Part shown: piece by piece, positions 12,967 through 23,721 of the stretch
How the letters are laid out: the number at the start of each line of letters is the position of its first letter
How positions within the stretch are numbered: the first letter of the stretch is position 1
Assembly (NCBI GenBank): GCA_009667805.1
Contig: CM019072.1
Coordinates: 36,573,519-36,637,518, forward strand
Length of the DNA: 64,000 nucleotides
Source: Leptobrachium leishanense
Lineage: Eukaryota > Chordata > Amphibia > Anura > Megophryidae
Direction of reading: 5' to 3'
Notes under the pieces: model-generated
Database searches by the model: none
Told to the model about the DNA's origin: nothing
Seen by the model: only the letters and a program-made list of their open reading frames with translations
Position numbers and translations under genes: made by a program

Positions 12967-13436
12967 TGTGAGCTGGGAAACAGGTAGCGGGTGCAATTGC
13001 TCTCTGGGGTGAGCACTCTTGAAAGGTTCAGAGACCAGACCAGTGACTTTTCTTCAAACGGGGGTACATTTATTGCAGCAACCCACAGGTTATACACCAC
13101 ACTGTATATTGCTCAAAATAAACAGTTCAAAAGCAAAGAAAATTCCTAGCCGTGTCCCGGCACTAACTAAACATACAATAGTCCTGACTAACAACCTTTG
13201 CAAACCTAGTGTTTGTCAGGCTTCAGCAAACTACCATGACCAACCTTGTGCTCCAGCAGATAGAGACCGCCAGACTCCAGAGCCATGTCTGTTTACCTCA
13301 CCTGCACTAAATTGCCACTGAGGCAAAGTGCAAACCCAGGTGCTTAGAGGTTCCAGAAGGTGTAAGAGAGAAATCTGGGTGACACATAAACCCCGGACAG
13401 GACCTTTCCTTGCTCTCTACATGATGCCCTGTTACA
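12967..13436 (-). repeat. 5' LTR of the Gmr1-type element
   Basis: 470 bp, TG...CA ends, partner of 8042-8510. An AATAAA-like stretch (caaaataaac on plus) is present in both copies, but the promoter cannot be located confidently. Confidence 0.95.
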
Positions 13437-13768
13437 ATACTCTGTTTGACTGTAATGCAAAGGCAACAAGTAAACACTCACACTTTTAGAGAGCTTTCCA
13501 TCCTCATGTGATGTTCCATGTAATGGCCAACCTAACTGCCGTGTTCTCCCGAACTCCAGGTGTTTTTACCGGGGAATCCTGTTGCAGGAGAGAGTCTCTG
13601 GGGAACAGTCCCTCCAAGATCCAGAAATGTATTGTTTAACTCCAAAGAGAGAGGGTAGACGTAGGTAAAATGCTTAAATGTAAAATTTATTTGCCAAATG
13701 GAATAAAAACATCAAAAACAAACATAAAACACAGGCCAAACGTGTGATTTCACTTTCACTCCATAGGC

Positions 13769-14201
13769 TAGGGTCAGACTGAGGCAGTGCGAACGCGCGT
13801 TCTGGCGCACATAATCACGGCCGCACTAGCAGCAGATGACGGGCAATGACAGCCAATATACGAAGTACGGTCGCACAAAAGTCCGGCCGCGCAACGCAAG
13901 TGGAAAATGAACGCATTTTTTCGAGAACGTTAAACCGCTGGTACTGACGTACAGAGTGCGCTGCGGCTGCATGGCAGCGTGTGTGCGTGATTAGGAGATG
14001 TCAGACGCTGCTAGTGTGCGGCCAACATAACGTTCAAACAGCCGGATTTCCCTAGACTTCTTTTCACCCCATCGTCATGAAATACGTCCAGAATTGCGCA
14101 TCGTCTGACCACTTAAGCGTATTCCGTGAAAAAATGCGTGCGCACGCATCGACGTACATTTTGACGGTGGCCGCAGAAAATGCGCTCATCTGTCCCTAGC
14201 C
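13769..14201. mobile_element. GC-rich MITE, hAT-like ends
   Basis: Starts ggctagggtcagactgag and ends with the complement of aaggctagggacagatgag. The TAGGG termini fit the loose hAT end pattern. The interior is CpG-rich with internal inverted repeats. No clear 8-bp duplication was found, so the superfamily is tentative. Confidence 0.5.
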
Positions 14202-14257
14202 TTAAATACTGTATTTAAAGATGGACGATAATGGAGGGTGATAACTTTTTATTTTCT

Positions 14258-14299
14258 GCCACTGAGGAAGAGCCTGGAGAGGCATGAAACGCGTTTGGC
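14258..14299 (+). ncRNA. Hammerhead ribozyme-like motif 1
   Basis: Core CTGAGGA (14262-14268), stem II GCCT/AGGC with loop GGAG, then GAAACGCGT (14287-14294). A 4-bp stem I GCCA/TGGC closes the motif. Stem III is the minimal two-pair form AC-GC-GU. All invariant core positions fit CUGANGA...GAAA...UH. Confidence 0.7.
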
Positions 14300-15146
14300 C
14301 TGTGTTTTATGTTTGTTTTGGATGTTTTTATTCCATTTGGCCAATAAATTTTACATTTAAGCCTTTTCCCTACGTCTACCTCTCTCTTTTGAGTTAAGGG
14401 CAATACATTTCTGGTAGTATTACAAACGTCAGAGAGCTGTCACAGCATCCAGGCTTCACCCTTGGTTTGGAACAATGGTGGGTGAGTACCTAATAGAGAG
14501 TATTTATTTATAAAGTATTTTTCCAGGAAGGATACATTGAGATTTCTCTTGTTTTCAAGTATGTCCTGGGTTCAAGAACATTGAAATGTTACAGTTGTTA
14601 CAGAAATACAATGCTAATAACATGCAAGATATTAACCGCTTCGCTGCAGAGGACGCGCTGAGCGCGTCCACCCGCAGGTAGCGTTGGCTGCGGAGGACGC
14701 GCTGAGCGTGTCCTCCTTTTGCAGCCTGCGATCGGCCGGATTGCGGCCGATCGCTGTGCCCCCGGTGCGGGCTGACATCCTAGATGTCAGCCCAGCATCC
14801 GGGACTGCCGTGGGCACCAATAGATGTCATCGCGGCGGCACGGTGACATCTATTGCAGGCGCCCCCCGCGAGTGTGGAGGAGGTGCCTGAAGGGGAGGGG
14901 GGAGGTCCTTTGGACCTCTCTCCCTCCCCTTCAGTTCGGTGCAGCGATCAAAGCCAGGCACGGTTTGGAAAGGCACAGCCTGCCCTTCCAAACGGTGCCT
15001 GGCTTTAACCCCTTGGGGACCGGATCGCTATTCGGTGACAAAAAGCGCCAGATAGCAATCCTTTCCCGAAGCTGGCCGACATCTTGCATGTCGGCCAAGC
15101 TTCCGGGAACTCCCCTTGACGACTGGCGTCATCGTGCGTCATCGTA

Positions 15147-16372
15147 CTCAAAAGTTCGAGTTCGAACGCGAACACAAACCAAACTCAATGCAAGTCGATT
15201 TTTAGAGTGCTCTGCAAGAGGGCATATATGCAAGATATTTGCCATAAAACGTGTATGGGGGTCTGGGTAGTGCCCTGGGGGACAGGAAACAAGGAAAAAA
15301 AGTTTAAATAAAAACATTTTTAAAGGGACAGTGAGTTTTCCATAAAATAAGGGTTAAAAATAAAAACAAAAAATTCCTTCAAATATCGTGTCTAGGAGGT
15401 CCCCATAACCTGCCTGTGAAGTGGCGGATTTGTACGATGTATAGAAACATTTAAAAACAAAAAAATGACGTTTCAAATGACGGTAAACATTTTCCTTTAA
15501 TCTATTCATAAACAACTGCTTGGGGCGGCAGGCTGTATGAAAGAGGAGGCATTTTAGGACACGCAGAACAAGTTTAGGGATTTTTTGGCTAAATTATGGT
15601 GAAACTTATGCAGGCTTTGGATGAAAGTAACCATAGGTGCTTTAAAATTGGGCCTTTAGTGTCGGCAACAGTGCCGTCACACCGTAACCCCTCTGTGGTA
15701 TTGTGGAAGAGTGCAGGGTAGGACCCTGCGGTCCAATATTAAAATGCTATGAATCTGGTATAGGCGTCAGTGCACCCAAATATTGTGCCTTTGGTGGCAG
15801 CAAGTGCCTACACACCATAACCCTTTTGTGGTATTGTGGAAGAGTGCAGGGGTTTGACCCTGCGGTCCAAAAAATTTAAATGATATAAATCTGGTAATAA
15901 TAATTTTGTATAAATGACTGACCCCCAAAATAGTTGGTGGCAGTGAGAACACAATGATTACAACAATTCCCAGATATTTTGTAGAAATGAGACCCCCCAA
16001 TAGCTACTGGCAGACTGGCAGTGAGAACACACTAACACAACAATCTCCTCTCAAAAAACACGTGCTGAAGGCTGTGTGAAACCTTATATAGTGTGCTGCG
16101 GAACTTAGCTCTGTGAGCCAATGATTTGGCAAAATTTGCCCAATCAGGACTCTGAGCCGTGATTGGCATAGTCTTGCACCTAAACTGTGGTCAGGTGCAG
16201 GCTGTAGCCAATTACAAGCTTCAGGCCAGTGGAAAAGTGCAATGTGGTCCATTGTGGTGCATTGTGGGCGAACATGCTGCGAACACTCGGAAATGTTCGA
16301 AGTTCGCGAACATACGAACTGGCGATGTTCGAATCGAACTCTGAACACATCGAACCAAACAGCTCATCCCTA
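15147..16372 (+). mobile_element. hAT2-like fragment nested in MITE A
   Basis: Shares gagggcatatatgcaag, ttcgaac motifs and a terminal catccta-type end (catcccta at ~16365-16372) with the element at 21451-23713. The left end is degraded, so a target duplication could not be read. No coding sequence. Confidence 0.6.
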
Positions 16373-16478
16373 GCGATGACGTCAGTTTTAAGGTTAAGCA
16401 AGAAAAAAACACTGCCGGAAAGAACGATATATAATATGTCTGGGTCATATAACAAAATATGGCTCAAAATGCGTTTAA

Positions 16479-17105
16479 CCTCCCTGGCGGTATTCCCGAG
16501 TGTGACTCGGGGTTAAATTTCACTACCGTGAACGGTAACCCCGAGCCACACTCGGGCTGGATGCATACTCACCTCCTCCTGGCTCCCTCGCTGTCCCCCG
16601 CAGTGTGATCGTGGCGAGCTGCTTCCTGGAAGGCTCCCTGCGAGTCACATGGTGCAGGGTGGGCGGGAACCATCAGCAAACTTATAAACAATTCATAAAA
16701 TACTGTAATCCAAAGTGCAATGTTTATGAACGGCCACTGGGTGGCACTACAGGATAAGAAATAGACCATACATCCTCTTACCCTTACTGTTTTCAGACAG
16801 ATTTCAGTGTTTTTTGTTTTTTATTTTATTGAATGTCATTTATTTGCATTATTTTGGATAATTTTTTTGTGATAATAAATTATTATTTCGTGTTTCAAAC
16901 TTTATCGGACTCAGTGTATGTACTATTTATTTATTTATTTATTTATTTATAAAGGATTTTACCAGTAAGAAGTATTGATTGCACGGATTTCATTGCGTAA
17001 TTCCTAATTATTACAGGCTAACTATGTACAAAAACACATTTCCTTTAAAAAAAATTGAGACACTTTTAGACACGAAATTTTTAAAAAATTAGACCGCCTG
17101 GGAGG
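16479..17105 (+). mobile_element. TTAA MITE family B, nested in MITE A
   Basis: TTAA at 16475-16478 and 17106-17109 flanks CCTCCCTGGCGG and CCGCCTGGGAGG inverted ends. The empty site exists in MITE A copy 2 (cacgtttaaacatgatg at ~32861), which proves insertion with TTAA duplication. It includes a (TTTA)n run near 16924-16950. Confidence 0.92.
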
Positions 17106-17239
17106 TTAAACATGATGAGCAAAACCGGTAAAAATGACCTCAGCACACAGGCGTGAAATGGTTCAGCAGCGAAAGGGTTAAAAAACAAAACACAAAATAC
17201 AGATTTGCACAGAAATTAAATAAATAAATAATATTGCCC

Positions 17240-17596
17240 CCAGCTCACCTCTCTTCTGCCAGGCCCTTCCTGCACAATATTGCCGGCCGCCGCATGCTTC
17301 CTACGAGCGGCCACCAGCTTGAAACTCTGTCGCTCACGTGGGTTCCACTAGCCAGCCGCAATCTAGCAATCACGGGGCTGGCTGGTAGAACCCATGTGAG
17401 CGTCAGAGTTTCAAGCTGGCGGCCGCTCGTAGGAAGCACGCGGCGGCAGGAAATATTATGCAGAAGGGGCCTGGCAAAGGCGGCCTGGGTGGCCCAGTCC
17501 GCCCCTGCTGACACCTGGCTTGGGGCGGGCTGCACCCCTAGGTGGCACTGCGCTCTAGGCGGCTGCCTAGCTCACCTAGTGGGCGCGCCGGCCCTG
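17240..17596. mobile_element. Hairpin MITE with hAT-like right end
   Basis: A long inverted repeat (arms ~17255-17345 and ~17385-17478) surrounds a short loop. The right end, read on minus, is CAGGGCCGGCGCGCCC. The left terminus is not clear, so boundaries are approximate. Confidence 0.5.
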
Positions 17597-17597
17597 C

Positions 17598-17882
17598 ATA
17601 TTGTGATCGGTTGGATACATACAATTGAAACCAGGTTAGCGTGCGATCGCCAATATCAGAGTTTTTGAGTTTTTGTAACAAGATGCTTTGGTCTACTATA
17701 TCAAAGGCCTTGGAAAAATCAAGGAAGAGGGCTCCAGTTAGGTTTCCTTGTTCCATGCCGGCTTGGATATCATTGCAGACTTTTAAAAGGGTGGTTGTAG
17801 TTGAGTGATTTGGACAAAAGCCGGATTGATCTGGGGTTAAATAGTTCCAATATTGATAATAATCACGTAATTGCAACCACAC
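17598..17882 (-). pseudogene. Non-LTR reverse transcriptase fragment
   Basis: A minus-strand frame with LTPDQSGFCPNHSTTTTLLK and ALFLDFSKAFDIVDQSIL. This is the N-terminal RT region including motif A (FxDFSKAFD). It is truncated on both sides. The family is a CR1/L2-type LINE; a finer call is not possible by eye. Confidence 0.75.
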
Positions 17883-17941
17883 TTTGTTCTATTGTAATAA
17901 AATAGATTTATTTAAATTAATAAATTAAAATATTATACTAG

Positions 17942-18842
17942 CAGGGTTATTCAAAGATATCCGAATTGCTGGCGAAAGGTAACCGAACGCTGAAAGTCAG
18001 CGTTCGGTTACCTATCCTGGCCATTCAGCTATTCAGAGAGCAGGCAGCTCGTCAAATGTCGGTGAATTGCTTGCGCATACTGTGCCTGTTCGAGGGCCGT
18101 GAAATCCCCATAGAGAAGCAATGCTTCGGCTACTCAGAGAATAAAAACCAGCAGTGAAAAGTTACCGAATTTCCCTGCTGTTCGGTGGTTTCATTCGACA
18201 GGTTTATTCAGGAGAATCCCATAGGCTTCAATGTTAAAAATATTCCCGCTTTAATTCTATATCTAATAAACTGTTGATTATAATATTCTGCAGTAAAAAG
18301 TCTCTTTATTTTTTAGATTTTTTGGATCTTTTAGGCATTTTTTGTGATTTTTTTGCAAACATTTTTTTTCCATTTTTGTTTTTAAATCGTTTTTTCTTTT
18401 TTCTGTAACTGACCTTTTTATTATCATTCATTGGACCTTATATGTAAATTTCAGACATTTAAGTTCTGTATTTTCTTTGCAAACAGCGTTTCACTTTTCA
18501 AACATTGAAGCGTAGTTTTGTTTTTTTCACTCCGTCCGTCTGCTGTGTGGGGTTTTTCCACTGGCTGCTCTGCTCTGTGATCGGCTCCTGCTTGGGTTTT
18601 TCCGGCCTTTTCGGCGGGGTTAATCCAGATGTTTTTGCAGGTTTCGGTGTGCGTTCGCCCTGGTTTTGCGGTGAGTTTTCAGCGGGTTTGCGGTGACTTT
18701 TCCCTGCATTACGGCGGCCCTGTGGTGCTTACTGAATACACCGCAGGGTTGCCGAAATGTGATCGTCAAATCGCACCGAATTGAGGAGAGCGAAAAGTCA
18801 CCGAACGTGCGGTGACTTTTCGATTTTCTTTGAATAACCCTG
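17942..18842 (+). mobile_element. MITE family E, copy 1 (901 bp)
   Basis: Ends CAGGGTTATTCAAAG and CTTTGAATAACCCTG are inverted, with a 3-bp duplication TAG on both sides (17939-17941 and 18843-18845). T-rich interior, no gene. A 3-bp duplication suits PIF/Harbinger-type mobilisation, but that is inference. Partial relative at 23083-23602; short relatives at 29956 and 33306. Confidence 0.8.
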
Positions 18843-19085
18843 TAGGTAAAAATATATATAAAATGATACTGATACGCATTTTGCTGATTAGAAGACAGCT
18901 CAGTGGCGTAGCGAGGGGGGAAGGTGCCCATGGGCGCCTTCTAGCCGGGGAGCGCCAGGAGCAGAAGCCCTGCTGTTTCGCATTGGGTTCCACTAATCAA
19001 GCAAAGCTGCATCATGCCAGCGGCCGCTCGCCTCGTGGGGAGAAGAGAAGAATGCCCCCAAGCAAAGGAGGAGGTGAAAGCTGGG

Positions 19086-20640
19086 GGCAAATATACCCAA
19101 GAGAGCTGGGGGCAGATATACCCATGAGAGCTGCCTGGGAGGACATATACCCATGAGAGCTGGGCGCAAATATATCCATGAGAGCGGCGGCCAGATATAC
19201 CCATGAGAGCTGGGGGAAAATATACCCTTGCGAGCTGGGGGCAGATATACCCATGAGAGCTGGGGGCAAATATACCCATGAGAGCTGGGGCAGATATAAC
19301 CATGAGACCTGGGGACAAATATACCCATGAGAGCTGGGGGCAATATATATCCATGAGAGCTGTGGGGCAAATATACTCCTGAGAGCTGGGGAAAATATAT
19401 ACCCATGAGAGCTGGGGGGCAAATATACCCATGAGAGCTGGGGGCAATATATACCCATGTGATCTGGGGCAATGTATACCCATGTGATCTGGGGGACAAT
19501 ATATACCCATGAGAGCTGGGGGCAAATATACCCATGAGAGCTGTGGGCAAATACACCCATGAGAGCTGGGGTCAATATATACCCATGTGATCTGGGGCAA
19601 TATATACCCATGAGAGCTGGGGCAAATATACCCATGAGAGCTGTGGGCAAATATACTCATGAGAGCTGGGGGCAATATATACCCATGAGAGCTGGGGGGC
19701 AAATATACCCATGTGAGCTGAAGGCAAATATATCCATGTGAACTGGGGCAATATATACCCATGTGAGCTGGGGGCAATATATATACCCATGTGTGAGCTT
19801 CTGGGGGCAATATATATCCATGTGTGAGCTGCTGGGGGTGATATATACCCTTGTGTGAGCTGCTGGGGCAATATACATCCATGTGTGAGCTGCTGGGGCA
19901 ATATATCCATGTTTGAGCTGGGGCAATATATCCATGTTTGAGCTGGGGCAATATATCCATGTTTGAGCTGGGGCAATATATCCATATGTGAGCTGGGGCA
20001 ATATATCCATGTATGAGCTGGGGGCAATATATACCCATGAGAGCTGGGGGGCAAATATACCCATGAGAGCTTGGGGCAATATATACCCATGAGAGCTGGG
20101 GGCAATATATACCCATGAGAGCTGGGGGCAAATATACCCATGAGAGCTGGGGGGCAAATATATACCCATGTGAGCTGGGGCAATATATATCCATGTGAGC
20201 TGGAGGCAAATATACCCATGTGAGCTGGGGGCAATATATACCCATGTGAGCTGGGGGCAATATATATACCCATGTGTGAGCTTCTGGGGGCAATATATAT
20301 CCATGTGTGAGCTGCTGGGGGTGATATATACCCTTGTGTGAGCTGCTGGGGCAATATACATCCATGTGTGAGCTGCTGGGGCAATATATATCCATGTGTG
20401 AGCTGCTCGGGCAATATATTTTCATGTGTGAGTTGCTGGGGGTAATATATCCATGTGTGAGCTGCTGGGGTAATATATATCCATGTGTGAGCTGGGGGCA
20501 ATATATCCATGTGTGAGCTGGGGGCAATATATCCATGTGTGAGCTGGGGGCAATATATCCATATGTGAGCTGGGGCAATATATCCATGTCTGAGCTGGGG
20601 CAATATATCCATGTGAGCTGGGGGCAATATATCCATGTGC
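19086..20640 (+). repeat. Minisatellite in hAT element 1
   Basis: Roughly 55-60 copies of a ~25-29-bp unit whose core is CCATGAGAGCTGGGGGCAAA followed by TATA. Variants carry TGTGAGCTG or TTTGAGCTG. Higher-order duplication is visible: the block around 19690-19990 reappears around 20160-20400 with the same odd variants (cccttgtgtgagctgctggg). Confidence 0.95.
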
Positions 20641-20644
20641 GGTG

Positions 20645-20870
20645 TGTATGAGTGTGAGTTTTATTGCTGTGGAGCTCTGTGATACACTCATACACGCAGC
20701 ACATTACTTTGAGTTTTATTGCTGTGGAGCTCTGTGATACAGTAATGTGCTGTGTGTATGAGCGTATCACAGAGCTCCACAGCAATAAAACTCACAGTAG
20801 TGTGCTGTGTGTATGAGCGTGAGTTTTATTGTTGCAGAGCTCTGTGATACGCTCATACACACCATACGCA
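20645..20870. repeat. Cluster of direct and inverted ~30-bp repeats
   Basis: The unit GAGTTTTATTGCTGTGGAGC plus TCTGTGATAC occurs three times on the plus strand and once inverted, each joined to catacac/gtgtatga spacers. A related copy is at ~22735 inside hAT2. It could form cruciforms. Confidence 0.8.
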
Positions 20871-22209
20871 GCCAATGAGGCAAGTGGCACATCGGCTAGT
20901 CTTGGCAAAACCTGCCCGTCAGTAAGAGGTTAATGATGCTCTCCTGTTAACCTGTTTTATGTGTTGCACCTTTCCAAATGTTATTGAAAAAAATGGTTAT
21001 TATATTTTTGGGGGGGTTTAAATATTTGTAAAATTTGTATGCTTTAGTGGTTATTTTTGGTTGGAGGGGCACTAATGAAAAACTTGCTCCCGGACGCCAA
21101 ATGATCTCGCTACGCCTCTGAGACAGCTTCCTCAGTCAGTGCGGGTACTTTTAGTAAAGAGTCTTTTTATACACTGAATATGTCCTTTGTATAGGGTGGC
21201 GTTGTTTTGCTGCAAATTACCCACCCATAATTGCTGATTACCAAAATGCTGTCATACATTGTTTTGTTCCAGGCCTCGGGGAGGATGAGCAATGTGACCT
21301 TTCCTCATTTATGAAAGGAATTAGTGATATTCAGCCACCTGCAGGTGAGGCCTCAGTGCACCACATAGTGTGTGTGTGTGTGTGTGTATGTGTTTGTGTT
21401 TAGCTGACCAAGACTTTTAATAAATCATCCTCTACCAAAGTGGCCTCTGCTAGGGATGGGCCGAACACCGTGTTCGGTTCGAACAGGAACACCCGAATGG
21501 CCGAAAAGTTCGAATTCGAACTTGAACGTAATGCAAGTCAATGGGGGTCGAACGTCCGATAATGAAAGTGCCCTCCAAGAGGGCATATATGCAAGATATT
21601 GGCCATAAAATATGGCATAAAGATATTGGCCCAGGTACTGCCCTGGGGGACAGGAAACAATGGAAAATTGAAAAAAAATTTTTTTTAACCCTTTCACTGA
21701 TGAGTGCTGAGACATTTCACCGCTCTGTGCTGAGCTAATTTTTACCACTTCATGTTTAAACGCGATTTGAAGCCACGGGAAATGTTTTATCACCATCGAG
21801 TGGGAAATGTTTGACCGACAACGAGTGGGAACTGTTTGACTAACGACGAGTGGGAAATGTTTTATCAACACACAGGACAGGTTATACCTGAAATAGGCCA
21901 GACGGTATACAAGGACGCATTCTAACACAAGCCCAACTTAGTGTTAGAGTGGTCAGAGATAGCCAAAATGGTACACGAGGGGTATCTATCCTATAAGCCA
22001 AAAATCGATCAGAGTTAGAGTGGTCAAGGAATAGCCAAGGACTGGTACACGGGGGTGGTTCTCATACAAGCCACGTAACAACGGAGACTGAAAAATCAAC
22101 CAAGTAGTGAATCGCCAGGAAATACTCTGCACTGAGGGAAGCAAACTCCACGACAGGACGATGAGCCGGATGGCGCTGTCTGTATTTAAACCCGGCAGGC
22201 GCACGTCAT

Positions 22210-22596
22210 CATAGAAACATAGAAACATAGAAAAATGTCGGTAGATAAGAACCTTTCGGCCCATCTAGTCTGCCCAATTACATGGATACTTTACCTGGAT
22301 TTATCTTTTGTTTAGGATAGCCTTATGCCTATCCCATGCCTGCTTAAATTCAATTACTGTTTTGGCCTCTACCACTTCTACTGGAAGACTGTTCCATGTA
22401 TCCACCACCCGCTCAGTAAAATAATGCTTCCTGATGTTACTTTTAAACCTTTGCCCCTCTAATCTAAGACTATGTCCTCTTGTTTTGCTATTTTGTTTCC
22501 TTTTAAATATACTCCCTTCCTCTACCTTGTGGATTCCCTTTACATATTTAAATGTTTCTATCATATCTCCTCTGTCTCGTCTTTTTTCCAAGCTGT
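22210..22596 (-). mobile_element. CR1-like LINE, copy 2 (3' tail only)
   Basis: Minus-strand frame with SLEKRRDRGDMIETFKYVKG and FTERVVDTWNSLPVEVVEAK, the same family as 4298-5131. The 3' simple tail (catagaaacatagaaac on plus) sits at 22210-22235. No obvious target duplication. Confidence 0.85.
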
Positions 22597-23082
22597 GCCC
22601 CGCCTCCAGATCAGCCCTGCGAACTCCGGAAGCCAGCACAACTCCAGGCACCCGGCTTGTCGATGGCGCCGCCGGGTGCTGGGGCCCCCTCTGAGCCCCA
22701 GACATGACAGGTACGCTCATACACACCACACATTACTGTGAGTTTTATTGCTGTGGAACTGTGTTATGTTCTTTTTTTGTTTTGGAAGGGGGCAAAAAGC
22801 TGTTATGGGTTGAGAAAGTTTGCGGGGGGGCCCATCGTGAGGTTCAGTAAGGGGCCCCCTCATTTCTGATGGCTGCCCTGTATGCATCCGGTACACGGGT
22901 AAGTGCACCCAAATATTGGGCCTTTGGTGCCAGCTAGTGCCTTCACACCGTAACCCCTCTGAGGTATTGTGGAAGAGTGCAGGGTTGGACCCTGCGGTCA
23001 AATATTGAAATGATAGGCACCTGTCACATTCACGTGCAGAAAATTATGTCTTAGTCGGTGGTGCACGACACCGAGAATCTAA

Positions 23083-23602
23083 CAGGGTTATTTAAAAAGA
23101 TCCAAATTGTGGCCGAAAGGTAACCGAACAGTGAAATTCAGCTACGGTTACCTTTCCTGGTCATTCGGCTATTCAGAGAGCAGGCAGTTCGCCAAATGTT
23201 GGCGAATTGCCTGCACATACGGTGCCTGTTCGGTGCCTGTTCAAGGGCAGTGAATCCCCATAGAGAAGTAATGCTTCGTCTATTCAGAGAACAAAAACCA
23301 GCAGTGAAAAGTTGCCGAAATGCCCTGCTGTTTGGTGGTTTCATTCAGCAGGTTTATTCAGGAGAATCCCATAGACTTCAGTGATAAAAAATATTCCTGT
23401 TTTAATCCAATATTTAATAAACCGTATATTATTATATTCTTTTTTTTAGATTTTTTTAGGAGCAAAATTTGTTCCCTTTTTTTTAAAAATCGTTTTTTAA
23501 TTAATCTGTAACAGTCCTTTTTATTATCATTCATTCATTGGATGTTATGTGTAAATTCCAGACATCTTCATTCAGTAGTTTTTTTGCAAACAGCGTTTCA
23601 CT
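23083..23602 (+). repeat. Family E-like partial MITE inside hAT2
   Basis: Begins CAGGGTTATTTAAAAAG and follows copy 17942-18842 through gaaaggtaaccgaac, ttcaggagaatcccatag and gcaaacagcgtttcact. It then stops without the right inverted end. Confidence 0.75.
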
Positions 23603-23721
23603 AACGGTCGAACTTTTCGCGAACATCGCAAAAAGTTTGAAGTTCGCCCAACTTTTGAACGGCCGATGTTTGATTCGAACTTATGTTCGAATCGAACCGG
23701 CAGCCCATCCCTAGCATCTGT

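Larger units (their letters stand above)
8042..13436 (-). mobile_element. Ty3/Gypsy LTR retrotransposon with integrase before RT (Gmr1-type order)
   Basis: A 5.4-kb element on the minus strand with two closely matching LTRs. Read 5' to 3' on the minus strand, the domains are gag, zinc knuckle, protease, integrase, reverse transcriptase, RNase H. Ordinary Ty3/Gypsy elements place integrase last. The integrase-first order matches the Gmr1 group described in fish and other deuterostomes. A 4-bp flank, ATAC, is shared (8038-8041 and 13437-13440). LTR similarity suggests recent insertion, yet several frameshifts are visible, so it is probably already defective. Confidence 0.93.
13660..14380. repeat. 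Inverted Penelope-type terminal repeats (pLTR remnant)
   Basis: The arm at ~13666-13745 is the reverse complement of ~14294-14375 (landmarks tttggcctgtgttttatg, tccatttgg, aattttacatttaa). The right arm carries a hammerhead motif followed by an AATAAA-containing tail, as in Penelope-like terminal repeats. The left arm keeps only a decayed trace of the motif. A GC-rich insertion sits between the arms. No RT or endonuclease is present. Confidence 0.6.
14632..17181 (+). mobile_element. TTAA MITE family A, copy 1 (with nested insertions)
   Basis: TTAA duplications at 14632-14635 and 17178-17181 flank ends CCGCTTCGCTGC and GCAGCGAAAGGG (complement CCCTTTCGCTGC). A TTAA target and C-rich ends suggest a piggyBac-type non-autonomous element. 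It contains GC-rich hairpins with repeated GGACGCGCTGAGCG and is interrupted by a hAT2-like fragment (15147-16372) and by MITE B (16479-17105). A cleaner copy lies at 31699-32940. Confidence 0.8.
18901..21120 (+). mobile_element. hAT-type element 1, non-autonomous, filled with minisatellite
   Basis: Inverted ends CAGTGGCGTAGCGAG and CTCGCTACGCCTCTG, flanked by a perfect 8-bp duplication AGACAGCT (18893-18900 and 21121-21128). These are hAT hallmarks. The 2,220-bp element has no transposase; about 1.55 kb is a tandem repeat. Long open frames across the array are a repeat artefact. Confidence 0.93.
21451..23713 (+). mobile_element. hAT-type element 2, non-autonomous
   Basis: Ends TAGGGATGGGCCGAAC and the complement-type CAGCCCATCCCTA. 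The flanking octamers are GCCTCTGC and GCATCTGT (6 of 8 match), a decayed 8-bp duplication. No transposase gene. It is interrupted by a CR1 tail (22210-22596) and carries a family-E-like block (23083-23602). Confidence 0.78.

Noticed and set aside
18941..20785. Open frame of 614 codons with YIxPSSHGYI-type repeats
   Set aside because: It is a translation of the minisatellite in hAT1; two other minus-strand frames are also long and equally repetitive, so openness reflects the repeat unit, not coding.
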